A stretch of 8,992 nt of DNA, from contig JARIDM010000115.1 of NCBI GenBank assembly GCA_029263945.1, forward strand, positions 1-8,992. The letters are read 5' to 3'. The notes below the pieces were generated by a model, which was given only the letters and a program-made list of their open reading frames with translations, did no database searches and was not told the DNA's origin. Positions 1 to 5,895 of this stretch are shown here, piece by piece. Both the position numbers and the translations under genes were made by a program. Each line of letters opens with the position of its first letter. The stretch's first letter is position 1. Source of the DNA: Sporosarcina sp. (lineage in GTDB: Bacteria > Bacillota > Bacilli > Bacillales_A > Planococcaceae).

Positions 1-200
1 GTCCGGGGACGAGTGCATAATGACCCGCGGTTCCACCCCGTTTGGCTAAATAAATTAGCCCTCTTAAAATTGCATGGCTCAAAGCTGCCTTTTCACGTTT
101 CTGCAGGCTTACACCAACCCTGCTCGCTTTTTTTAAACGCTACTTATAAACTTATCAATGCCTATTGTAGTCGATTTCATTATCGGTTCTTATCGTTACA
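1..200 (-). promoter_or_regulatory. Glycine T-box riboswitch leader (partial) of a leftward gene
   Basis: Read on the minus strand, this is a T-box leader that senses uncharged tRNA and controls premature termination. The conserved T-box GGGGTGGAACCGCGGG lies at 39-24. Its antiterminator partner CGTCCCC (11-5) is also the 5' half of the terminator stem, whose 3' half lies outside the window. Stem I shows AGTA (144-141), a GCAGG/CCTGC distal stem and the conserved loop GGTGTAAG (115-108). The specifier stretch GAAAAGGCAGC puts GGC, a glycine codon, at 89-87. A 6-bp hairpin at 60-44 fits stem III. The arrangement closely resembles the glyQS leaders of Bacillus and Geobacillus as I remember them. 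The controlled gene is outside the window; a glycyl-tRNA synthetase is the best inference, a glycine transporter is possible. The upstream boundary is approximate. Confidence 0.88.
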
Positions 201-265
201 CAATATATTATATTGCTGTATCGGATTAAACAAATTCTGAGATTGACTTTTTTAATTCATAAATA

Positions 266-294
266 ATTGTAGCATGGTTCTAATTTCTTAGCAA
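266..294 (-). promoter_or_regulatory. Candidate sigma-A promoter for the T-box transcript (distal)
   Basis: On the minus strand, TTGCTA (294-289) and TACAAT (271-266) are 17 nt apart, a good sigma-A match. Transcription would start near 259 and run left into the T-box leader. A second -10, TATAAT at 212-207, has only a weak -35 (TTTGTT, 16-nt spacer) but is closer to stem I, so either or both may be used. Confidence 0.5.
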
Positions 295-317
295 TAGCTC
301 GCATCTTCGTATATAAT
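288..317 (+). promoter_or_regulatory. Candidate sigma-A promoter of ccpN-yqfL
   Basis: TATAAT at 312-317 is preceded 18 nt upstream by a weak -35, TTAGCA at 288-293. Transcription would start near 324 and give a roughly 70-nt leader. The -35 uses nearly the same base pairs as the -35 of the divergent minus-strand promoter. An 8-bp stem with an AAAA loop (334-353, one G-U pair) lies in the leader; its role is unknown. Confidence 0.5.
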
Positions 318-394
318 AATTGAATAGATTGGATGTATGAGAAAACTTATACAAAAATAAAAGCTATCGAAAAGAACGCTGAAGGCGGTGACAT

Positions 395-1024
395 ATGGAA
401 CTGAATAAGCGACAAATGGATATTCTAGAAATCGTCAAAGCTGATGGGCCAATTACAGGAGAACAAATAGCCGTTCGATTAAGTCTAGTGCGTGCAACGA
501 TTCGACCTGATCTCGCAATTTTAACAATGGCTGGCTACCTAGATGCTAGGCCGCGCGTAGGTTATTTTTATTCTGGTAAAAAACCTTCTAAGTCAATATC
601 AGATAGTATGAACGCGATGAAAGTTGGCGATTTTCAATCGATGCCTGTAGTTGTGTCAGAGCAATTCTCTGTGTATGATGCAATCTGCCATATGTTCTTG
701 GAAGATGTAGGCTCCTTATTTGTTGTTGATAAATCGTCACATTTAACTGGGGTTCTTTCGCGTAAAGATTTACTCAGAACAACACTTAGTAATCATGAAA
801 TCGATAAAATACCGGTCCATGTAATTATGACAAGAATGCCAAATATCACTTACTGTGTGAAGCAAGACACGTTAATTAAAGCGTCTAAAAAAATGATAGA
901 TAAACAAATCGATTCGTTACCTGTCATTGTAGATACAGGAGATGGGCTTGAAGTTGTCGGCCGCATGACAAAAACAAATATTACCGCAGCTTTTTTATCA
1001 CTTGCGGATGACCATGAATTGTGA
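395..1024 (+). CDS. ccpN: CcpN-type transcriptional repressor of gluconeogenic genes (HTH plus two CBS domains)
   Basis: This 209-residue protein matches B. subtilis CcpN (about 212 residues) along its whole length. Residues about 5-55 form a winged-helix DNA-binding domain, including GPITGEQIA and the family signature ARPRVGYFY (51-59). Two CBS domains follow, at about 78-132 (with VLSRKDLL) and 143-205 (with IMTRMPNI and VGRMTKTN). CBS pairs commonly bind adenine nucleotides. In B. subtilis, CcpN represses gapB, pckA and the small RNA gene sr1 during glycolytic growth, independently of CcpA. The ATG follows AAGGCGGTGA (382-391) closely. The gene is first in a two-gene unit with yqfL, whose product modulates CcpN activity in B. 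subtilis. The same role here is inferred from the preserved pairing; the family assignment is very secure. Confidence 0.95.
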   Translation: MELNKRQMDILEIVKADGPITGEQIAVRLSLVRATIRPDLAILTMAGYLDARPRVGYFYSGKKPSKSISDSMNAMKVGDFQSMPVVVSEQFSVYDAICHMFLEDVGSLFVVDKSSHLTGVLSRKDLLRTTLSNHEIDKIPVHVIMTRMPNITYCVKQDTLIKASKKMIDKQIDSLPVIVDTGDGLEVVGRMTKTNITAAFLSLADDHEL

Positions 1025-1034
1025 GGTGTGTTTG

Positions 1035-1850
1035 TTGAAAAAACTAATGATGTTCATCGTTTCAGACTCAGTTGGCGAAACCGCTGAACTTGTCGCGAAA
1101 GCTGCAGCGATTCAATATAGACAAGGACTTGAAGCAGTATCTTTAAAACGATTTTCGCATGTTGAAGACGAAACGCAATTAAAAGAAATCGTATTTTTGG
1201 CAAAAGAACAAGAGGCAGTCGTTGTTTATACGCTTGTTAAAACCTCTATGCGCATTAAGTTACATGAAGAATGTGAAAAGCTGGGGATTAAGCATATCGA
1301 TTTAATAGGCCCAATCGTTGAGGAACTTGGCGAGGTGCTCGGTGAAAAACCATTAGAGGAACCAGGGTTAGTAAGAATGTTAGATGAAGATTATTTTAAA
1401 AAAATAGAAGCCATTGAGTTCGCGGTCAAATATGATGACGGAAGAGATCCACGTGGTATATTGAAAGCAGATATCGTTTTAATAGGGATTTCTAGAACGT
1501 CAAAAACACCCTTGTCTCAATACCTTGCACATAAACGTTATAATGTTGCAAATGTCCCACTCGTTCCTGAGGTCGATCCACCTGAAGAGTTATTTCAGAT
1601 AGATCCCCAAAAATGTTTTGCGTTGATCATTTCGCCTGAAAAGCTAAATTCAATTCGTAAAGAAAGATTAATTGCGCTTGGTTTAAAGGATGATGCAAAT
1701 TATGCACGTTTTGAACGAATAGAGGCTGAAATCGAGCATTTTAACCGAGTTACTGATAAGATAGGATGTCAGGTGATTGATGTAACGAGTCGCGCAGTTG
1801 AAGAAACAGCGAACGTGATTATTTCTAAATTATCTTCGTATACTAAATGA
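1035..1850 (+). CDS. yqfL: PPDK-regulatory-protein family kinase/pyrophosphorylase (YqfL)
   Basis: A 271-residue member of the Kinase-PPPase (DUF299) family. The N-terminal signature VSDSVGETAELVAKA is intact, as are the block YFKKIEAIEFAVKYDDG and the P-loop-like GISRTSKT (about 151-158). VANVPLVPEVDPPEELF follows, and the C terminus has IGCQVIDVTSRAVEETA. Family members phosphorylate a PPDK threonine using ADP and remove the phosphate by Pi-dependent pyrophosphorolysis; the paralogous branch acts on PEP synthase. In B. subtilis, YqfL acts on the CcpN pathway. I chose TTG at 1035 because GAGGTG (1023-1028) lies 6 nt upstream and homologues begin just before the I/V-V-SDS motif. An ATG at 1002 in the same frame would overlap ccpN and lacks a ribosome site. 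The gene starts 10 nt after ccpN, so co-transcription is near certain. Which target it modifies here is not visible. Confidence 0.93.
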   Translation: MKKLMMFIVSDSVGETAELVAKAAAIQYRQGLEAVSLKRFSHVEDETQLKEIVFLAKEQEAVVVYTLVKTSMRIKLHEECEKLGIKHIDLIGPIVEELGEVLGEKPLEEPGLVRMLDEDYFKKIEAIEFAVKYDDGRDPRGILKADIVLIGISRTSKTPLSQYLAHKRYNVANVPLVPEVDPPEELFQIDPQKCFALIISPEKLNSIRKERLIALGLKDDANYARFERIEAEIEHFNRVTDKIGCQVIDVTSRAVEETANVIISKLSSYTK

Positions 1851-1853
1851 TCC

Positions 1854-1893
1854 AGAAGGACCTTTCATTTTAAAATGGAGAGGTTCTTCTTTT
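1854..1893 (+). terminator. Intrinsic terminator of ccpN-yqfL
   Basis: AGAAGGACCT (1854-1863) pairs with AGGTTCTTCT (1881-1890) with one G-U pair. The stem can extend inward through the CATTTTAAAATG dyad with a bulge. A short T tract follows. It lies 3 nt after the yqfL stop, and there is no T tract on the other strand, so it acts rightward only. Confidence 0.85.
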
Positions 1894-2064
1894 CGGACTG
1901 TGGTTCAACCAATCTCATGTTAAGTTTTTAGCGTTACAACGCCCTACATAGTATTAAGTTGAACCGTTCTCAAATGATCGTTCATGTCGGTGTCGTAATT
2001 GTGGTGATGATGAAATTGACTCAGTTATGTAAAAAACATCTATAGAAATCAGTCAATCTTCTGG
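1894..2064. other. Non-coding spacer between yqfL and dnaG, at the usual yqxD position
   Basis: B. subtilis carries yqxD between yqfL and dnaG; no such gene is present here. The spacer holds an 8-bp inverted repeat, GGTTCAAC (1902-1909) and GTTGAACC (1958-1965), 48 nt apart. Inside it is a small dyad, GCGT-TACA-ACGC (1931-1942). One short frame (1958-2032) would read ...SCRCRNCGDDEIDSVM, but it has no start codon or ribosome site. I see no convincing gene, RNA gene or mobile-element end. Confidence 0.5.
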
Positions 2065-2070
2065 TATAAT
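2063..2070 (+). promoter_or_regulatory. Extended -10 promoter candidate for dnaG-sigA
   Basis: TGGTATAAT (2062-2070) is a consensus extended -10 element. There is no good -35 at 16-18 nt, which is acceptable for TGn promoters. The expected start is near 2077, about 110 nt before dnaG. Seven-base inverted repeats, AACATCT (2035-2041) and AGATGTT (2072-2078), flank the element and could be an operator or chance. Confidence 0.6.
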
Positions 2071-2115
2071 GAGATGTTGTAGATAAAAAGTAATTATAAG
2101 TATTTGTCGAATTAA

Positions 2116-2142
2116 GAAGGATTTTCGGTAAATGTATCGAAA
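2116..2142 (+). promoter_or_regulatory. Possible sigma-H promoter upstream of dnaG-sigA
   Basis: GAAGGATTT (2116-2124) fits the sigma-H -35 pattern RnAGGAwWW. After an 11-nt spacer, ATCGAAA (2136-2142) fits the -10 pattern RnnGAAT except for the last base. B. subtilis transcribes its sigA operon from sigma-A and sigma-H promoters, so a site here makes sense. The match alone is suggestive only, and it presumes an organism with sigma-H. Confidence 0.4.
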
Positions 2143-2185
2143 CTATGTAATTAGCCCGAGAAAGAAAGAAGAAAATGGTGATTGA

Positions 2186-4009
2186 ATGACAAGAATTCCT
2201 GAGGAGACAATTGAAGAGGTACGTACAAAGACAGACATTGTCGATTTAATCGGAGAATATATTCAATTGACCAAAAGAGGGAAGAACTGGTTTGGTCTTT
2301 GTCCTTTTCACGGCGAGAGTACTCCGTCATTTTCTGTCTCAGAAGATAAACAACTTTTTCATTGTTTTGGATGTGGTGCGAGTGGGAATGCCATAACTTT
2401 CATAATGGATATCGAAAATAGTCCATTTACGGAAACCATCATAAAGTTAGCTGAACGGACAGGCGTTGAAATTGACGTACCCTCTGGTGAGGAATCAGGT
2501 GTCATTAAGCCGCGTGAAGAATTTAGACATATGATTGAAGCACATACACTTGCAGCTAACTTTTTTAGCCACATACTGTTAAACACTGTAGAAGGAGAAA
2601 AAGCACTCGATTACCTTGAAAATAGAGGGTTTACAAGAGCGAGTATCGAAAAGTACGGGATAGGCTGGGCATTAGATGATTTTGAGGCACTTTCCGATTT
2701 ATTGAAAAGAAAAGGCTTTGACATGCTTGAAATGGAGCGCGCAGGTCTATCAATTATGAAAGATGATGGCACAAGCTTCTTCGACAGATTTCGTGGTCGG
2801 ATTATGTTTCCGCTTCGAGATGATAAAGGGAATATTGTTGCGTTCTCCGGACGTACACTTTATGAGGATAAAGAAACAGCGAAATACTTAAATAGTCCAG
2901 AGACACCAATCTTTGAAAAGAGCCAAATTTTATATAATTTGCATAATGCACGTCTTAACATACGAAAAACGGGTAAAGTAATACTGTTTGAAGGATTTAT
3001 GGATACCATTTCTGCAGAACATATTGGCGTAGAAAATAGTGTAGCTTTAATGGGGACTTCGTTGTCAGATCGTCATCTCATTAAACTTAAAAGAATTGCA
3101 AAAGAACTCATCATTTGTTGTGATGGCGACGAAGCTGGTTGGAAAGCGGCAAAAAGATTTGCTGAAATGGCGATAAGTAAAGGATTCGATGTACAAATTG
3201 CATTGTTGCCGAATGATACCGATCCAGATGATTATATTAGAGAGCACGGCGGTGAAGCTTTTCGTCAGCAGATACTTAATAATCCGCATGCCTATATGTC
3301 TTTTGTGATGGCTTATGCAAAAAGGTCCAAAAATTTATCGTATGAAAACGATGTGTTGCAATATATTCATGAAGTATTAGAAGAACTGACATCGCGGTCA
3401 TCACCTGTAGAAAGAGATCTATATATTGGTCAATTGTCGAAAGAGACGAATATTTCTATGGAAGCGATACAACAACAATTCATGAAGTTAGCAGGGAGTC
3501 GTGCTAAACAGGCGAAAGCTGAACCTACACCACGATATATAAATGAAGTTACACCAAGCGCTACCTCACCTGTTAGAAAAAAGACAGGGATTGAGCGTGC
3601 GGAACGATTGCTCTTATATCATTTATTGCATGATGGTACGCTATTTGATCGTTTTCATGCAGAGCGTAGTGAAGTATTTATTCACGATGATTATCAAGCG
3701 GTATTCATACGACTTGCGGGATTTTATGAGCAGCACAAGACCCCGGATTTTCACAGATTTGCGGAGTCGCTAGATGACCGCGAATTGCGGAAGTTAGTTT
3801 TGGAAGCAGCGATGACAGAATATGATCCCGAGCATGCTGAAGAAGAAATCGCAGATTGTATGATTCATTTACAAAAGTACCGCATTAGTTTGTCCATACA
3901 GGAAAAAATGCATCAATCTAAAGAAGCAGAAAAGACAAATGATTATACCCGGGCGCTGGAGCTGGCCAGGGATATTATACAGCTCCGGAAATCATTAGCA
4001 TTACTATAG
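2186..4009 (+). CDS. dnaG: DNA primase DnaG
   Basis: A 607-residue bacterial primase, close to the B. subtilis length, which lays RNA primers for leading- and lagging-strand DNA synthesis. The N-terminal CHC2 zinc domain is complete: C39, H42, C60 and C63 in CPFHGESTPSFSV and FHCFGCG. The core shows RFRGRIMFP (201-209), AFSGR, KYLNSPETP and the TOPRIM residues EGFMD (269-273) and DGDEAG (313-318), which bind catalytic metal ions. NDTDPDDYI follows at about 343-351. The C-terminal region from about 465, beginning IERAERLLLYHLL, is the helicase-binding domain that contacts DnaB/DnaC helicase. The ATG follows GGTGAT (2177-2182) closely. The gene is first in the dnaG-sigA operon and ends 34 nt before the sigA start. 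No catalytic residue appears lost. Confidence 0.97.
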   Translation: MTRIPEETIEEVRTKTDIVDLIGEYIQLTKRGKNWFGLCPFHGESTPSFSVSEDKQLFHCFGCGASGNAITFIMDIENSPFTETIIKLAERTGVEIDVPSGEESGVIKPREEFRHMIEAHTLAANFFSHILLNTVEGEKALDYLENRGFTRASIEKYGIGWALDDFEALSDLLKRKGFDMLEMERAGLSIMKDDGTSFFDRFRGRIMFPLRDDKGNIVAFSGRTLYEDKETAKYLNSPETPIFEKSQILYNLHNARLNIRKTGKVILFEGFMDTISAEHIGVENSVALMGTSLSDRHLIKLKRIAKELIICCDGDEAGWKAAKRFAEMAISKGFDVQIALLPNDTDPDDYIREHGGEAFRQQILNNPHAYMSFVMAYAKRSKNLSYENDVLQYIHEVLEELTSRSSPVERDLYIGQLSKETNISMEAIQQQFMKLAGSRAKQAKAEPTPRYINEVTPSATSPVRKKTGIERAERLLLYHLLHDGTLFDRFHAERSEVFIHDDYQAVFIRLAGFYEQHKTPDFHRFAESLDDRELRKLVLEAAMTEYDPEHAEEEIADCMIHLQKYRISLSIQEKMHQSKEAEKTNDYTRALELARDIIQLRKSLALL

Positions 4010-4043
4010 CGCTAATCCGGTGTTAGAAGGAGGAACGGGTAAG

Positions 4044-5177
4044 ATGAGTAAAAAAGAAGTGTCAGCAGGTATGAAAGAAGAATTAACAATAAAAGAGGTA
4101 AAAGCCCAGTTATTAGAAGCAGGGAAGAAATCGGGTGAAATTACACTTGATGAAGTGACTGAAAAACTGTCACCCTATGAAATTGAGCCAGAACAATTCG
4201 AGGAGTTTTTAGATACGATTGAAGCGCAAGGGATAGAAATGGATCGTAAATCGGAGGATGAGCAAGAAGTTGTTGTCAAAGACGCTGCAAAGCAAGATGC
4301 CGATGATTCTAAAATAGATTTAAATGATTTAAGCGTCCCTCCAGGTGTCAAAATTAACGACCCAGTTCGTATGTATTTAAAAGAAATTGGTCGTGTTGAA
4401 TTATTAACAGGGGAACAAGAAGTTTCAATTGCCAAGCGTATTATTGATGGGGACGAGTCTGCAAGTAAAGAACTGGCAGAAGCAAACCTTCGCCTCGTTG
4501 TAAGTATTGCTAAGCGTTATGTAGGCCGTGGGATGTTATTTTTAGATCTTATTCAAGAAGGAAATATGGGTCTTATTAAAGCGGTAGAGAAATTTGACCA
4601 TACAAAAGGGTTTAAGTTCAGTACCTATGCAACTTGGTGGATTCGTCAGGCGATTACACGTGCAATTGCTGACCAAGCGAGAACGATTCGTATTCCTGTT
4701 CATATGGTCGAAACAATTAATAAACTAATTCGTGTCCAACGTCAATTATTACAAGATTTAGGCCGCGAACCTTCACCAGAAGAAATTGGAGAAGAGATGG
4801 AATTAACTGCAGATCGTGTGCGTGAAATTTTAAAGATTTCACAAGAACCTGTTTCACTAGAAACGCCAATTGGTGAGGAAGACGACTCTCACTTAGGAGA
4901 CTTCATTGAGGACTCTGAAGCGCAATCGCCATCTGACCATGCCGCTTATGAACTTTTGAAAGAACAGCTTGAAGATGTTCTGGATACGTTAACGGACCGT
5001 GAAGAAAACGTGTTAAGACTACGTTTTGGTCTTGATGATGGTCGCACACGTACGCTTGAAGAAGTTGGACGTGTATTCGGTGTAACACGAGAACGTATTC
5101 GTCAAATTGAAGCGAAAGCACTTCGTAAATTGAGACATCCATCTAGAAGCAAACGATTGAAAGATTTCTTAGAATAA
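4044..5177 (+). CDS. sigA: RNA polymerase primary sigma factor SigA (RpoD)
   Basis: A 377-residue group 1 sigma factor, 6 residues longer than that of B. subtilis and nearly identical from LNDLSVPPGVKINDPVRMYL to the end. Residues 1 to about 90 are the acidic, divergent region 1.1. Region 1.2 begins near 105. Region 2 contains LAEANLRLVVSIAKRYVGRG and the -10-reading, strand-opening helix TYATWWIRQAITRAIADQ (from about 194). Region 3 contains IRIPVHMVETINKL. Region 4.2 is the -35-reading helix-turn-helix VFGVTRERIRQIEAKALRKL (about 344-363), and the protein ends RSKRLKDFLE. Region 4.2 conservation agrees with the TTGACA-like boxes seen nearby. I chose ATG 4044 because AGAAGGAGG (4025-4033) sits 10 nt upstream. 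An in-frame GTG at 4020 would precede that site and is unlikely. It is co-transcribed with dnaG. Confidence 0.98.
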   Translation: MSKKEVSAGMKEELTIKEVKAQLLEAGKKSGEITLDEVTEKLSPYEIEPEQFEEFLDTIEAQGIEMDRKSEDEQEVVVKDAAKQDADDSKIDLNDLSVPPGVKINDPVRMYLKEIGRVELLTGEQEVSIAKRIIDGDESASKELAEANLRLVVSIAKRYVGRGMLFLDLIQEGNMGLIKAVEKFDHTKGFKFSTYATWWIRQAITRAIADQARTIRIPVHMVETINKLIRVQRQLLQDLGREPSPEEIGEEMELTADRVREILKISQEPVSLETPIGEEDDSHLGDFIEDSEAQSPSDHAAYELLKEQLEDVLDTLTDREENVLRLRFGLDDGRTRTLEEVGRVFGVTRERIRQIEAKALRKLRHPSRSKRLKDFLE

Positions 5178-5186
5178 CATTATAAT
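5157..5186 (+). promoter_or_regulatory. Candidate promoter in the 3' end of sigA for the membrane-protein gene
   Basis: TTGAAA (5157-5162) lies in the last codons of sigA, and TATAAT (5181-5186) follows after 18 nt. The predicted start, near 5192-5193, falls inside the 5' arm of the sigA terminator. A transcript from here would lack half of that arm and so escape termination. It would carry a leader of about 48 nt to ATG 5241. Confidence 0.55.
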
Positions 5187-5187
5187 T

Positions 5188-5216
5188 GCATCGGCATTCA
5201 AAAGCCGATGCTTTTT
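5188..5216 (+). terminator. Intrinsic terminator of dnaG-sigA
   Basis: GCATCGGC (5188-5195) and GCCGATGC (5204-5211) form a perfect 8-bp stem with an 8-nt loop, followed directly by TTTTT (5212-5216). It lies 10 nt after the sigA stop, which is typical placement. Confidence 0.93.
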
Positions 5217-5240
5217 AAATCTTTAGGTGGTGTAGGGGAA

Positions 5241-5801
5241 ATGAATGACCATAGAAAGAAAATAATTATTTCTGAGATAAAGTATTGGAAGAAAAACAAA
5301 TTATTGCCAGCTCATTACTGTGACTTTTTAATTACGCTTTATGCAAGAGGGAACGAAATGGATGAAGAAGACGGTAAAGTTTCTACTTCTATCTTAAGTA
5401 AAGAAAAGAAAAAGAAGAATGTGCTCATTATAATTTGTTTGTTACTCGCTTTTGTTCTAAGTGTTGGTCTATTTATGTTCGAAAAGTATCCTTCCTTATT
5501 GCTTGGATTCACAGGAATCATTCTTTCGGCATTGCTATTATATCCAGTCTTCAATCAGTCGATCAAAAAGTCTTCAGCGCTTCCTTTTATATACATATCA
5601 AGTGCAATGATTTTGTTAGCCATGTCCTTTAAACTATGGACTACTTTTTTCTATGAAGTGCCCATGTTGTTACTTGGGCTTTTAATATTGAACTGCGTGC
5701 TATGGCTATTTGCTGGCCGTAAATTAAAGTTACTCTATTTTACATTATCTGGTGCAGTGGGCATCGTGTTTATTATTGGCTTCCTCATTTATCAAATCTA
5801 A
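5241..5801 (+). CDS. Multi-pass membrane protein of unknown function
   Basis: I do not recognise this 186-residue protein. The N-terminal 55 residues are predicted cytoplasmic: an amphipathic stretch ISEIKYWKKNKLLPAHYCDF and LITLYARGN, then an acidic segment MDEEDG and a basic cluster KEKKKKN. Five hydrophobic segments follow, at about 60-80, 86-104, 113-130, 137-158 and 163-184, leaving almost no soluble C terminus. Segment ends are judged by eye. The W-K-x-N-K-L-L-P-x-H-Y-C-D-F-L pattern looks like a short conserved helical module in Bacillales membrane proteins, but I cannot name the family. I chose ATG 5241 because AGGTGGTG (5225-5232) precedes it; an in-frame ATG at 5208 lies inside the sigA terminator. 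The gene appears monocistronic. It is bounded by the terminator on the left and by the dehydrogenase promoter dyad on the right. No catalytic motif is visible. Confidence 0.85.
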   Translation: MNDHRKKIIISEIKYWKKNKLLPAHYCDFLITLYARGNEMDEEDGKVSTSILSKEKKKKNVLIIICLLLAFVLSVGLFMFEKYPSLLLGFTGIILSALLLYPVFNQSIKKSSALPFIYISSAMILLAMSFKLWTTFFYEVPMLLLGLLILNCVLWLFAGRKLKLLYFTLSGAVGIVFIIGFLIYQI

Positions 5802-5814
5802 ATTTATACTTTAC

Positions 5815-5850
5815 TATCGAATAGTTGATGTGTCATCCAACTATTCGATA
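5815..5850. repeat. 13-bp perfect inverted repeat overlapping the dehydrogenase promoter
   Basis: TATCGAATAGTTG (5815-5827) and CAACTATTCGATA (5838-5850) are perfect reverse complements with a 10-nt centre; ATG/CAT in the centre can extend the pairing. There is no T tract on either side, so it is a poor intrinsic terminator. Its arms cover parts of the -35 and -10 boxes of the next gene, as expected of a repressor operator. Confidence 0.75.
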
Positions 5851-5854
5851 TAAT
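5825..5854 (+). promoter_or_regulatory. Sigma-A promoter of the acyl-CoA dehydrogenase gene
   Basis: TTGATG (5825-5830) and TATAAT (5849-5854) are 18 nt apart. The predicted start near 5861 coincides with the first base of the cre site and gives a leader of about 35 nt. Confidence 0.7.
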
Positions 5855-5860
5855 CATAAT

Positions 5861-5874
5861 TGTAAGCGTTTACA
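5861..5874 (+). promoter_or_regulatory. CcpA catabolite-response element (cre)
   Basis: TGTAAGCGTTTACA matches the B. subtilis cre consensus TGWAANCGNTNWCA at every fixed position. It sits at about +1 to +14 of the predicted dehydrogenase transcript, a position where CcpA bound with HPr(Ser-P) normally represses. Glucose repression of the downstream gene is therefore inferred. Confidence 0.85.
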
Positions 5875-5895
5875 CTTATGAAGGGGATGAGGAAA

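Noticed and set aside
13..240. Plus-strand open frame of 75 codons
   Set aside because: It is antisense to the T-box leader, has no ribosome site, and its composition follows the RNA structure rather than a protein.
1002..1034. Upstream ATG extending yqfL by 11 residues
   Set aside because: It overlaps ccpN, has no Shine-Dalgarno site, and adds residues homologues lack; TTG 1035 has GAGGTG at proper spacing.
1902..1965. Possible tRNA-like or mobile-element remnant, because of GGTTCAACC and matching arms
   Set aside because: No cloverleaf can be built and there are no target-site duplications or transposase frame; kept only as an inverted repeat.
1974..2045. Short frame from ATG 1974 giving a 23-residue hydrophobic peptide with a basic end
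   Set aside because: No ribosome-binding site, and it lies upstream of the predicted dnaG promoter, so a leader-peptide role is unsupported.
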